A DNA stretch of 64,000 bases from Circinella umbellata (Eukaryota > Mucoromycota > Mucoromycetes > Mucorales > Lichtheimiaceae), in NCBI GenBank assembly GCA_025093555.1, contig JAIWNF010000012.1:620001-684000 (forward strand). The letters are read 5' to 3'. Made by a program: the position numbers and the translations under genes. A model generated the notes under the pieces. It saw nothing but the letters and a program-made list of their open reading frames with translations. It did no database searches and was not told the DNA's origin. The first letter of the stretch is position 1, and every line of letters starts with the position of its first letter. Shown here piece after piece: positions 14,301 to 24,740 of this stretch.

Positions 14301-15725
14301 CAGATAATCGACTTTTTGGATTTGATGAAGAAGAATTATCCGCTGTTGATGATGATACACGATTACTTCAAGATGATAGTAATCATATAGGATACCAAGA
14401 TATGTATTCGATTCATCCACGGGGTATGCTGACATTACATCGTTGTTGGATTAGTAAATCGGTTGTACGTAAACGAGAGCAAGCACGTACGATTGAAAAA
14501 CTAGACTTGGTTGTAAAACAAGAAGATGTTGCAGAATGGGCTATGGCACGTACAGCTGAATGGGAACAGGTTAAAATTCCATTAGTTGTTATTGCGAGTA
14601 ATACGACTACAATGGGTGATAACAACAGTATTTCGGATCAACATCAAGAAGAAAATATTAATCATAAGGGCAACGGAAAGAAAGAAAACCACAATCGTCA
14701 GCGTAAGCGACAACAAGATAAAAATAAAGAACATTTACAAGAACAACAACAACAACAAAAAAAACATTCACGACCCTGGCTTTCCCATGCTGAAATTATG
14801 ACTTATGCTGCTGGTGATGAACTTCCATTATGGTCATCAGTTCAGTTCAGTTTACAAACATACACCGAAGATGAATCGACAATTGGTTATAAATTATGGA
14901 ATACAGGGGAAGTACCAGCTTCGAAAACGATTGCTGTACGACATGATGTACCTGAACCTTATTCTCGACGCATTGATAGGGTGGGCAAAACATCCGCAAG
15001 AATTTCAAGCCCAAATGAAGAAAATTTAGATGATGCATTGGCTGAACTAGAAGGTAAATAAACTGATATATATAGTTATAAGGAGAGAAGTATAGAAACC
15101 TATTTATTCATTATACCGGTATCTGTATATAATATATCCAATAGATAATTTATCCAAAGCAATGCAAACGACATTTACAACACCATCCCCAACAACATTA
15201 ATTTCTGGATCCTACGGTAGTGGCAGTCCATATAAACGTAATAGTAATAACGGATATTTACAGCAACCTTTGGTCCCAGGTGTTATTGGAGGACGATCAG
15301 CTACTGCACCTTCAGCGATTTCATTTGAAGACGCACATTTAATTAATATGGGAAGTGGGCCAAGTCCTGAAGATTTACTTTTACTTGATCCAAGATTCAG
15401 TAACAATAGTAGTACGATCCGTGGTAATGATAATAATAATAATAATAATGGTAGTAGCATTATATTCACTTCAAGCAGTAATGGATCATTGATTAAGTTC
15501 GAAGATGATGATCTTAATAGTCATCATGGTACCATTATAAGTAATAAAGATGAAACCATTCGACTTGACGGTAATGAAGATGAAGATGTAGAACTACATC
15601 ATCCAACAGTAAGAACGACAACATCATCAACTGTGATAGATCAAGTGTTTTCACCTGATGGAGATAATGAAATGGCCTTTCCAAGTGAATCCATTCTAGT
15701 GGAAAGAAATTATCATCATTTTTAG
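11330..15725 (+). CDS. BCAS3-like WD40/beta-propeller protein (1204 aa, eight exons)
   Basis: In animals BCAS3 is a cytoplasmic beta-propeller protein related to the Atg18/PROPPIN fold. It binds phosphoinositides with PHAF1 at autophagosome formation sites and also acts in cell migration. Model: 11330..11385, 11497..11775, 11907..12107, 12218..12461, 12566..13150, 13277..13708, 13802..15053, 15160..15725; all junctions keep frame. Propeller-like blades appear from about residue 112 (LGYADGFQVWNIANPDN) and around residues 470-590 (HSLSCLTFNNAGTLLLSASK, VEDCHFSADSMWCSVSTARG). The BCAS3 domain starts near residue 603 (SVNSIARI), with DMYSIHPRGMLTLHRCW near 799 and LSHAEIMTYAAGDELPLW near 926. 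Long Gln, Asn and Ser tracts interrupt it, so it is larger than the animal protein. The first intron ends in AAG after an A-tract, so exon 1 (MSQSTNVYSGVRAEPRFLR) is the least certain part. Confidence 0.87.
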
Positions 15726-16123
15726 TTTGTTTTCTTATTACGTATTATTATGTGTTTATGTGATTTTTTTCCCATCCCTTTTCCCCTTCTCCTCCCTGTT
15801 CCATTTTCCTATTCTTTATTTCTTTTCACACAGCACACGCCCAATCTCACTTTCTCTCTTCCTTCAAAATCTTTATAGTAAGTTTTTGCTCAAAAAACTC
15901 TTTAGAGAAGTAAGAGAAAAGAAATGAGTGTTTACTTTCTGTAAAAAAAATATATAAATACATTACATATATTAAACCCCCACCTACCTTATTTGTTTAT
16001 ATTAAAAGAGTTTAAAAAAGAAAGTTGAAATATATATATATATATGAATATAATAAAGAAAAAAAATCCAAATCCAAAACCAAATCAATCATCTTTATTA
16101 ATGTATACAGCATATTTATTTTT
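15726..16123. other. Convergent 3' flanks of two genes
   Basis: 398 bases between the stop codon of the BCAS3-like gene and that of the DUF1348 gene, which point towards each other. The sequence is pyrimidine-rich then A-rich with a short TA repeat, consistent with two 3' UTRs. No gene. Confidence 0.6.
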
Positions 16124-16671
16124 TTACCAATGCTTTTCAGATATATCAACTGTATTTACGTCAACAACATCATCTTTGAACCATCTTTCGTCTTGAGATA
16201 TCTTCACATTATTACCACTCATTTGACGCTTTTTCATTTTACCATGCTCATTAAAAGTCCAGTCCTCTAGTCCATAACATCGATACCATTGATTATCTTT
16301 ATCATGAAATTCGTACCAGAACTGTACAGCAATCTTATTATCAGTAAATGCAAATAATTCTTTCCGTAATCGATAACCGTTTTCATTCTTCCACTTGTCC
16401 TGAAGGAATTCTTTAATTTTGTCATGTCCAACAAAAAATTGGTCTCGATTTCGCCAAATGCAATCCTCTGTGTAACCTATGTAGTTATACATTATATGAA
16501 TAAAATCATTTTGATAAAATATTTATATAAATGTCTTTAGCAAGAATAGTATAAAATAATCATCTTACCTTTGTAAACTACATTATAATCTTTTGTATTC
16601 CAAAGGTCTTGAGCAAATTTGACCTTTTTATTGGCAGTTTCTTGAGAGAATGGAGGTTTTAAATCGGCCAT
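16124..16671 (-). CDS. DUF1348 (NTF2-like fold) protein, 151 aa, two exons
   Basis: Model: complement(16124..16476, 16569..16671). Exon 1 encodes MADLKPPFSQETANKKV and ends ...DYNVVYK; exon 2 continues GYTEDCIWRNRDQF, HDKIKEFLQDKWKNE, YRLRKELFAFTDNKIAVQFW and GLEDWTFNEHGKMKKRQMSG. This order (YT-D--WRNR, KW--E--YRL-KELWAFT-N-IAVRF-YE, NW-FD--GLM--R) is the pattern I know from the DUF1348/SnoaL-like family, and 151 residues is the usual full length. Family members are small single-domain proteins mostly known from bacteria; the biochemical role is not established. The gene converges with the BCAS3-like gene. The intron argues for a long-resident nuclear gene and against contamination. Confidence 0.9.
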
Positions 16672-18917
16672 AACTCTGTGTTGAATTCCTTAAAATGTTT
16701 GATTCTACGAAATAAAAAGACAAGAATTATTGATGAAGAGAAGTTGCGTGGTAATGGTTATTTATATAATTTTATTTTGTTTACATGCACCTGCGCCACA
16801 TCATATTTTTCGATTTTAGGAATATGGTTTTGTACTCCTACGTAATCTAGAAGTTTGAATCTTTTATTTGAACACGGTATCAGATAAGAGACTATTATAT
16901 GCTTACCTTTGATTAGTAATTAAGGACAAAGATGGTGTCAAGATCCATATATTTCAGAGTAAAAATATTTAACATGATATAATTCTCTATTAATTTTCAC
17001 TATGCGTAATTATATATTGTTTTGTTGTCACCGTATTTATTTATAATCAGGATTAAAAATAGAAAAAGTAGCACAGACGTTGACAAAAGATTCTCATCGA
17101 AGTAGTTGGAAGTAAGTAACAAAATATGACTCAGTTATTTATGCCATTTTAGCAAGAACTCGGTTTACTTAGATACAGGCAAAATAAATAATGTGTTTCA
17201 ATTACTTTATTGTACGTACACGTATCAGAAATACAAAACCTTGACTTTTGTTTATGGTCTCCATCAGTGGCAATGTTAAAATACAATCTTTTTTTTATAC
17301 GTAGTAAACCATATTTGAATAAAATTTAAACTTTAATTCTTATTATCTTTATAAACTGATGATTAAAATCGCTTTAGGATAAAGAGTGTATCATGGCTAA
17401 CCCCAAAATACCTCAGCCGAATGCTGATGACTAATATCCAAGTTCCAGACTTTCAATGTCAATCATCCACATAAATAATTAATTAAACCCATTAACTCGT
17501 AGAATAGAAAAAAAATTGTAAATACAGTCAACCCCCGCTTGTGCAAATCTCCCGGTTCTGTACCATTGGTTTTTGGAGATGGTAAAAATACTCAATAGAA
17601 TCGCAACTTGCATCAAGGTTTTTGGGAAAATTGCGCTTATCGTGAGGAAACTATACTATTCATAAGAATAATATACACAATTATTGAATTATATTTATCC
17701 AAATATGGAAATAACCAAAATGCTAGCAAAGAATAATATATATCAAGTTTCGTTCGTTGCAAGTCTTCGGTTCTGCAACAAAAAAATTAGGAAATCTCAG
17801 GTGTGCAAAAACCGGGGGTTGACTGCGTTGTTATAAATATTGAAGATACATTGCAAAATCTCAAAGAAAACAATAATAAACGCCGTGATCACCATTCGGA
17901 ATAATATGATGTACAACTATATACCACGCTTGTTTCTCTAGGATTTGATAACTTTGCTTTTACTCTATTGTATATTACAAAGTGGAGTCTCCTTCTTGAT
18001 GTTGAATGCTACGTTGAAGCATCCATGTTAATTTTTATTTAATAACAGTTGTTTTCTAAACTTTAAATATCAATTTTTTCTGACAACTCTCGACTTGAAA
18101 AACTTTTCTGCTCTTTTTATCCATACAAAGAATGTGATGGTTGATATACAGCCAAGTTATCAAAATTTATATACGTATCAACATGTTTAATTTAATGTAC
18201 GTGCTAATGAGTACTGATGAGAATGATAATTTGACCAGGTATTGTCTGTTACAGTAGCGATCATCAAGCTTTTTTTTTGAATATCTCTGACAACTCGAGC
18301 CGATTCCACATAGAAAGTAGTTTCTATTTTGTCGTTATAGTAACGATTATGATTGTTAACAGTAGCCTACTTCTAATTTCTGTATAATCTATGCAACAAC
18401 CATGACGGACTTATTTTGCCTATATGATTCGTAAATACAACGATTCATATTACTTTTGTCGAAAAAGGACTTAGAAGTGTGATGATCTAGTATATTCCCT
18501 ATTATGTTTTACTATTGGAACCAAACAATACAGAGTTTTTCACCATTAACACATTATAGTTAAACGGTTACCCATGTGTGAATTTTTTTTTAAAAAATAT
18601 AAGTTATTTGTAATATTACGCTCCTTCCCACAATTAAATGAATAATGAATCTGAACTTATCACTTACTTTGTTAATTAGTATTATATATTTATATAAAAT
18701 TCAAAATGTTTGGCTGGTGTATACGTACAAAAATAAAAAAATAAAAGACTATGTAAAAAATGGAATAAAATGAAGATGAATTATTCTATATCAAGAAAAG
18801 GGTATGAATAGATATATATATATAGAATAAAAAAAGTTTTTGCAAAGTGAATAAGACTATAAAGTATCAAGACAAGATGAACGAGAGCGAAAACAAGAAC
18901 AGAACAAAACGTCAGTT
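16672..18917. other. Intergenic stretch holding an inverted-repeat element
   Basis: About 2.2 kb of A/T-rich DNA between the DUF1348 start and the HPP gene's stop codon. It contains the 301-bp element at 17525-17825 and otherwise nothing I can assign. The last 200 bases are the probable 3' UTR of the HPP gene. Confidence 0.5.
17525..17825. mobile_element. Short non-coding element with terminal inverted repeats (MITE-like)
   Basis: The left end CAGTCAACCCCCG and the right end CGGGGGTTGACTG are exact reverse complements of 13 bases. Imperfect pairing continues inwards (left CTTGTGCAAATCTC, right AAATCTCAGGTGTGCAAAAA). The 301-bp interior has no ORF. Short inverted repeats starting CAGT with a CCCC run resemble pogo/Tigger-class DNA transposons, which insert at TA. 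The left flank ends in TA but the right flank starts CG, so the target duplication is not intact. Most likely an old non-autonomous copy. Confidence 0.65.
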
Positions 18918-19861
18918 TCAAGAAGTTTGTAGTCTTGTAACAATGTTTCTTAAAGCTTCTTCTTCATGTGCATGTAATTTCTCGGCTGATACCAATTCTC
19001 CAAAGATCATTAACTGTTGGGAGTTCTCGGTAATCGTTTCCCTCGACGAATCATTCGATGCAAAGGAGTTTTCTAAATCATTCTTTGGTGGAGAAACAGA
19101 AGCAGGTACAACAGGAGCCCACCAATAAACAGGATACCGTCGTTCAATATTATCAACTAACAATGCGACTACCAGTAACAGTGTACTTGACAGCATCATG
19201 ATACCAATATATAACCATCCCAGGTTTCCAATTTCTGTTGTTGCAAAGGGTAATAGTGCAGTTGCTCCAGAAGGTGGATGTGTTGTCTTTGTTATCTGCA
19301 TGCAAACGACTGTCAGTGAAACACTGAATGCTCCACCTATCCAACGAGTGGCAACAACATATTGTTCTGGAGTGTTGATTTCGAGTAATAGTTTGTGAAT
19401 GCAAACACTTATAAATGAGGCAATGAGATTTCCACCCATTAAGGCACGCGGCTGTGCTAATGGAGCTTCAGTCGCAGCGTAAACGAGAACTGCACTAGCA
19501 CCCTATAAATATATAGATATATAAATACAAAACGTAAATCGATTTAGTTTGGTCTAGCTTATTGTTAAGAAAAATAATGTTTCATTTTTTTTTACCAGAA
19601 AAAAAAAAGTAAAGATCTTGCAGTAAAAGGTAAAAAGAAAAAAAAAACGAAACTTACGCAACTTGCAGCAATCATGGGTACTTGTTGATCTTGAAATGCA
19701 GGTGTATATGTGAATAGAATCTCCAAAACACTAACGCCAATAAAAGCACCAAGAAAAGACCATAGACAAGTACGCCACAATGGTATTTTCTTTGGTGGTT
19801 CTTTCCGCCGTCCCAAGAAATGTTCAATTCCGCGTATCAATTTGTCTAGATAATCACCCAT
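18918..19861 (-). CDS. HPP-family integral membrane protein (262 aa, two exons)
   Basis: Model: complement(18918..19502, 19658..19861), joined in phase 0 to give 262 aa. The HPP family is named after its conserved His-Pro-Pro motif, seen here as THPPSGATALLPF from about residue 142, and has about four membrane segments. Segments visible: LWRTCLWSFLGAFIGVSVLE (about 28-50), the exon 2 start GASAVLVYAATEAPLAQPRA, WIGGAFSVSLTVVCMQ, and GWLYIGIMMLSSTLLLVVAL. After the membrane core comes a soluble tail of about 75 residues (from NIERRYPVYWW) ending in charged helix-like sequence. A plant plastid member has been linked to nitrite transport; the substrate of fungal members is unknown to me. The start MGDYLDKLIRGIEHF is the first ATG of the open frame. 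Confidence 0.9.
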
Positions 19862-22240
19862 TCGATAAGATAAACAGTTAGAAGTAGAAAAAGAAAATGA
19901 TCGAGAACTCGTTTTTGATTGAACGAGTTAACAAACAAAAGTATATAGATCTTTAACATGATTGGCTCTTTTAATCAATTCAGCTTCAATCTCAACTAAA
20001 AAGTTTTTTTTAAAGTTTTTTTTGGCGAACGTATAAGTCTGAATATAGCTTAAACGCGCATATAATCAAGGCAATGAAGAAAGAGAAGATATTACGATTG
20101 ATCAGTTAGATCTCCCCTGAAATCATCTGACTAAGCTACTAATATTGATACTAGATTGGAAGAAAATGATGTTATTGTTTCCCAATTGATAAAGGGAAGC
20201 CGGGATTGACATGTGGTAGTACATATTTAACAAGAACCTTAATATTTTTCACATAAATATAAAAAAAGTGTATCCACAGTTTTCTTTTTTCTGTTTTTGA
20301 TAAATCAAATGGACTGTTTTGTATCTGTTATTTGTTATTATTAGTTACCATTTCTTCTCCCCCCCCAAAAATTATTCTCACTCTTTATCATTATTTTTAT
20401 ACCTTGCAGGTTATATACAAATATTTGTCCCACATGATTATAAAAACTGTTTGGGGTATAATGAAATGCTACTTTTTATTACATAGAGAAACATTGGAGG
20501 GGGGATTATGTTATAATAGAACTTCAGTTCCTTTAACTTCCTTCAAAGTAAAAGTTCTCCAAGTTTACTATTGAATAATAGAAACATACTTCATGTAGTA
20601 GCATTTATTGTTACCTTTATCAGAAAAAAAGAAAAGCTTAAAAAAATCCCACGCTTGCGAAGAAAAAGTCACTGACATCATTAACCATGTTTATAATCTA
20701 AAACTAGTCACATCAATGATAGTTGATAAGAAGATTACTTTATTACTTTCTTTTATGAAAAATTGCTTTTGTTTGGCTGTGCTTTCGAAAGTATCTTGAA
20801 GGTTTAACAAAAAAATTATTACTTACCTAAAAATATACTTTGAACAAAAAGTGGTATACAAAAGATATCATTTGCCATTGTAGCACAACGTTAGTTCTGC
20901 GCTGTATCGTTGTATTAATGATATGATGCAGATGTACTTCCTTCTCTTCTTTATGTCTATACCTTTTTTTTAAAAAAATGGAAAACAGTCTTGACTTGAC
21001 TCATTTATTTGTTGCATCTTAAATCTATCCAGTCTACTATTTAGCACTAGTGGCTGGCCCTCCACTTTACTGTGTGAGTATATACTTGGTTGGAAATAGA
21101 CCTGTGAAAAGTTTTTCTCTCTTCTTAGGAGTATGAAAAGCACCTTTAGCATTCGCTGCCTTGTTCAAACTTTATATTTTATTTTATTGCTCTGATATAT
21201 AAAACAGCAATGACCCCAAAAGTTACGTTGTAATTTGCATATTTGTCAAAGCCAAATCCGAGTGAAAAGATAAAAAAACCCACATATGCTAGAAGGAAAA
21301 ATAAAGTTAGAAGGAAGACTAATCGAGAAGAGAGATAATAGTCCTGGATGATAGTAGTAGTGGTGGTGATAAAAGGAGAACAAATAATAATAGGAGTTCT
21401 ACTCTTTTATAACTTTTTAGAGGCTCACTTGAGGTATAATATGCATGAAAATTATTCAAAGTACCAAGAGATATAGTAAAATATGTGGTGTGTCTGAGCT
21501 TAATCCATAGCAGAAAAAGATTAACAAAACAAATGATACGTACCTATATGACATAATCGCATTGGCTACAGTACGATTAGAAAAAACAAACCTTTTTTAT
21601 ATAATACAAACTACAACATGTAGATGTAATAAATTTAAATTCATTTAATTAAGCAGATGTATATATCAACTGCACCTACTGGAGTATATTAGAGCCTGCT
21701 CCTCGTACTTCCATTTGCTTCTTTTTCGATAGAAACATAACCTAGTTTCGTTCCCGATTGAATGTATTAGTAAATATACTTTCTATAAAGCAACGTAGAA
21801 AATATCTTAACATAATTTCTATTATTACTAGCGAATAACAACTGATGTGAAAAATTTACACTGACCTATATTTATGGATCATACAGGCTAAAAAAGTATA
21901 TTACATGTTCATCATCCTTTGGTTCTCAGAAGGACAACAGAAAAAAAAACTCATATTTACGGAATGTACATAAGTAGGAAAAACACTTAATCGAATTTAA
22001 AGGCGTCATGAAATTTTTTTAATATCAAACACTGTCACTTTTTATGCCATAAGTAGAATTTGTAAATAGCATAATAATTCCTGTATACCAACTTGTTCAG
22101 GTATATTTTTCTCCTTAAAGCCGAAGCCAGTATAAAAAATATTCATGCAAAAACTTTTTTTTATTTACAAGATCGGGAATTATCCAATAGGATGATTTCC
22201 CGAAATAGTTCCGCGGAAGAAAGCTAATATATTTTTAGTT
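19862..22240. other. Intergenic stretch, nothing assigned
   Basis: About 2.4 kb between the HPP start codon and the BAG gene's stop codon. A/T-rich, with several short open frames (for example 20332-20574 and 20608-20799) that lack any recognisable motif. The left part should contain the HPP promoter. No repeat or RNA gene was seen. Confidence 0.5.
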
Positions 22241-23828
22241 TTATCCAGCTATAATTCCACCAGCTTTCTGACGGTGAGATGGATGGTGGACCTTATTATT
22301 ATTATGATGATGGTGATGATGTGAGCGATTCTTTTGACGATTATTCTTTTTCTTTTTATGGTGCTGTTGTTTACGTGTCATTCTAGCCATTTCCCACTCA
22401 ATTTGCTTATGTTCATCCAATTGTTCAAGCATACCTTCTGCCTTCTTGACTAGTGCTCTACGCTCACCTCTAATTCCTTCATCACCATTAGATTCAATAG
22501 TATCTAGCTTTAACATTAAACGCATAATTTCGTCTTCACACCCAAGAAATTGTCGGTTGCTGGGGGTTCTCGCAGTTACTTGTAAAGTTCCAGACTGGTT
22601 TTCGAAATGAAGTGGTGTTTTCAGCACAGTATTCAAACGAGTGGCTTTAATTTCTTCTAATAGGCGATCGACTTTTTGTAATTCTTCATATTTAGCTGGA
22701 TCAGCAGGCGGAACGTTACGTTTTTGTTGTTCTGCAATTTTATGGACAAGGTTTTTGCTGGGCTGTTCATGGTGATGTTGTTGATGGTGATGGGTTATCG
22801 GAATAGTAGCTGGCTCATCATCAGGAGCAGTAGTAGTTGGTTGCGGAGTAGGTTCTGCTTCTGTAACAACTTGCTTTGGCTCAAACAAATTCGTATCATC
22901 ACTTTCGTCATCGTCTTCATTGTCTTCTTTATTATTGGCGGAATTAGTAATTTCCTTTTCATTATTACTCATATGCGGGAAAGATTGTTCCTGGTTCGTC
23001 ATAGATGTAGTGGGATCTGAGCTTTCATCGGAGACAAGCTCATTCAACAAATCCTTTAGATTTAAGACCCGATTTTGTAGCGGAGGGTCCACCTCATCGT
23101 GCCTAACGTCATTTTGATTTTCGCCAACTTTTTGTTGGCTATCCCAATTTTCCATATATGGTTGTTCGGGCGCACCCGCACGGTTGCTTTTGTCGATCAC
23201 GTTAACCACCTCCGGTTCTCTGACCTCTTGCTGTTGGTGAGCTGCTGCCTGTCTTTGGAAGACTTTGCTCACATAGTCATTAATTAAACTATCATAATAG
23301 TCATCATTATTCTGATTATTTGATTGAGGAGCCGTAGTTACTGGTTCTTGTTCTTGTTGATTTGAATCAAATGTTGATTCTTCGCTATTTTTTTCTGTCT
23401 TTTTTTCTCCTTCTTCATGGCGTTTTTCTTCTAGTTCTTCGTGCTTTTTGTCTTCCTGCTCTTTTTCTTCATGTTCTTTTTCTTCAAGATTCTCTTTTTG
23501 TTCCATTAGATTCTGTTTAAATTTATCTTGCTCTTGCTGCTCATCTTGTAAATGTGTAATATAATTCCAAAGATCAGAAGCTTCTTCTTCATCTTGGGCA
23601 TCATTGAGTTGCTGGGGCTCCTCTCGTTGTGGAGGAGTAGGTTGGTGCTGAGATTCTTGTTGTTTTACTTGATGTTCGAGCTGGCCACTAAATAAAAGGC
23701 GGAGAAGTTCAGACAGTTGGTTCGCATGAAATTCTTCAAAACCCTTGTCTTCACTACTACTACTATCATCATCATCAACATCGTTCTCTTCATCTTCTTC
23801 ATCTTCTTCATCTACTTCTTTTTGAAGC

Positions 23829-23892
<64 letters not shown>

Positions 23893-24292
23893 GCTGTTGC
23901 TGTTGCAATTTCATTTGTCGCTTGAGCTCTTGTTGTTGTACTTCACTTTGAAGGTATTGCTGGCGGATGGTATCTGCACGTCGTTGTTCAATGGCTGATG
24001 CCAAACATTGACGATAAAAAACATCTTCAACAGCGGCGATCATTGCTTGATTCCGATAATGGTTCATGTAGCGTTGCATCCGATATGCCCGTTCTCGGCG
24101 ATAATTCTCCTTGAGTATTTTAAGGTTTTGCATTGCACGAGCAAGTCGATATTGCTGTTCACGTCGCTTTTGAAGCGCTTCCTGATGTTGCGTGTGCTGT
24201 TGGAAAGCATTTTCCCGTCTTCTTTGCTCATATTTGAGTAATGCTTGAATCTGTAAATAGTCATCAAGTGTACAATAATTGAACAATATCAT
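22241..24292 (-). CDS. BAG-domain protein with long coiled-coil, poly-Gln and His-rich regions (about 683 aa)
   Basis: BAG domains bind the Hsp70 ATPase domain and act as nucleotide-exchange co-chaperones. The domain lies near the C-terminus (about residues 585-630): EDEIMRLMLKLDTIESN, then RGERRALVKKAEGMLEQLDE, matching the usual L-LD-I-G----R--RK-LV---Q--LD-LD pattern. The N-terminal 130 residues are an Arg/Gln/Glu-rich helix (KYEQRRRENAFQQH, YRRERAYRMQRYMNHYR). Next come 26 uninterrupted Gln codons (23828-23905), an acidic block, a Glu/Lys-rich coiled coil, a low-complexity middle and a His-rich basic tail. The open frame extends to an ATG at 24325. I prefer 24292 (MILFNYCTLDDYLQ), but an upstream intron ending TTTACAG just before IQALLKYEQ (about 24253) is also possible, so the N-terminus is uncertain. 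Shares a divergent promoter with PEPCK. Confidence 0.82.
23828..23905 (-). repeat. CAA/CAG trinucleotide tract inside the BAG gene
   Basis: 78 bases of almost pure CAA (minus strand) with three CAG codons at the two ends, coding for 26 consecutive Gln. Likely length-variable between strains. The long Leu ORF on the opposite strand is only its shadow. Confidence 0.95.
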
Positions 24293-24496
24293 TACTGAAG
24301 TATTATTTAGAAAAAAAAATAACAATGAAAACTAACAATGAGAAAAAGATTATATAAACGTGGAATTAATGAAAAGAAAATTTAATTGAAAAATATAGAA
24401 GCATAACTCCCTAAATGCTTCCCTGAAGAGGACAGCGGTTTCAGTTAATTATGCAAAAACATTAAAAGTTGACACAGCCAATAATAGCATCCCGCG

Positions 24497-24504
24497 GAAT
24501 ATTC
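24497..24504. promoter_or_regulatory. Candidate heat-shock element core in the BAG / PEPCK divergent promoter
   Basis: GAATATTC is a perfect GAAnnTTC palindrome about 205 bases upstream of the BAG start codon, with GTTC and ATTC half-site-like units in the next 25 bases. Two adjoining units fit the minimal heat-shock factor pattern; a third perfectly spaced unit is missing. A BAG co-chaperone is a logical target, but this is a motif match only. Confidence 0.3.
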
Positions 24505-24646
24505 TAAGCTGCTTTCCGTTCTCTATTCACATGGGTAAGCCATTTTTCGGGAGGATTGAGCGTCCTCCGACATATCCCGAATTATTGCGGGGGAGAGATT
24601 GAAATTCCGGTTCCATATTCACGAGCTTAGACACTCCTTGACTTTT

Positions 24647-24656
24647 TATATATAAA
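24647..24656 (+). promoter_or_regulatory. TATA box of the PEPCK gene
   Basis: TATATATAAA lies 85 bases upstream of the PEPCK ATG in an otherwise C/T- and A-rich leader. Position and strength fit a highly expressed fungal gene. Confidence 0.55.
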
Positions 24657-24740
24657 CCCCACTTCCAGATACAAAGGAAAAAAAAATATACCACTTTATC
24701 TTTTTACGCTTTTTTTTAAGAAACATATATATTAAACAAC

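Noticed and set aside
23717..23998. Plus-strand ORF rich in Leu opposite the BAG gene
   Set aside because: It is the antisense reading of the CAA/CAG tract (TTG/CTG codons) and has no independent support.
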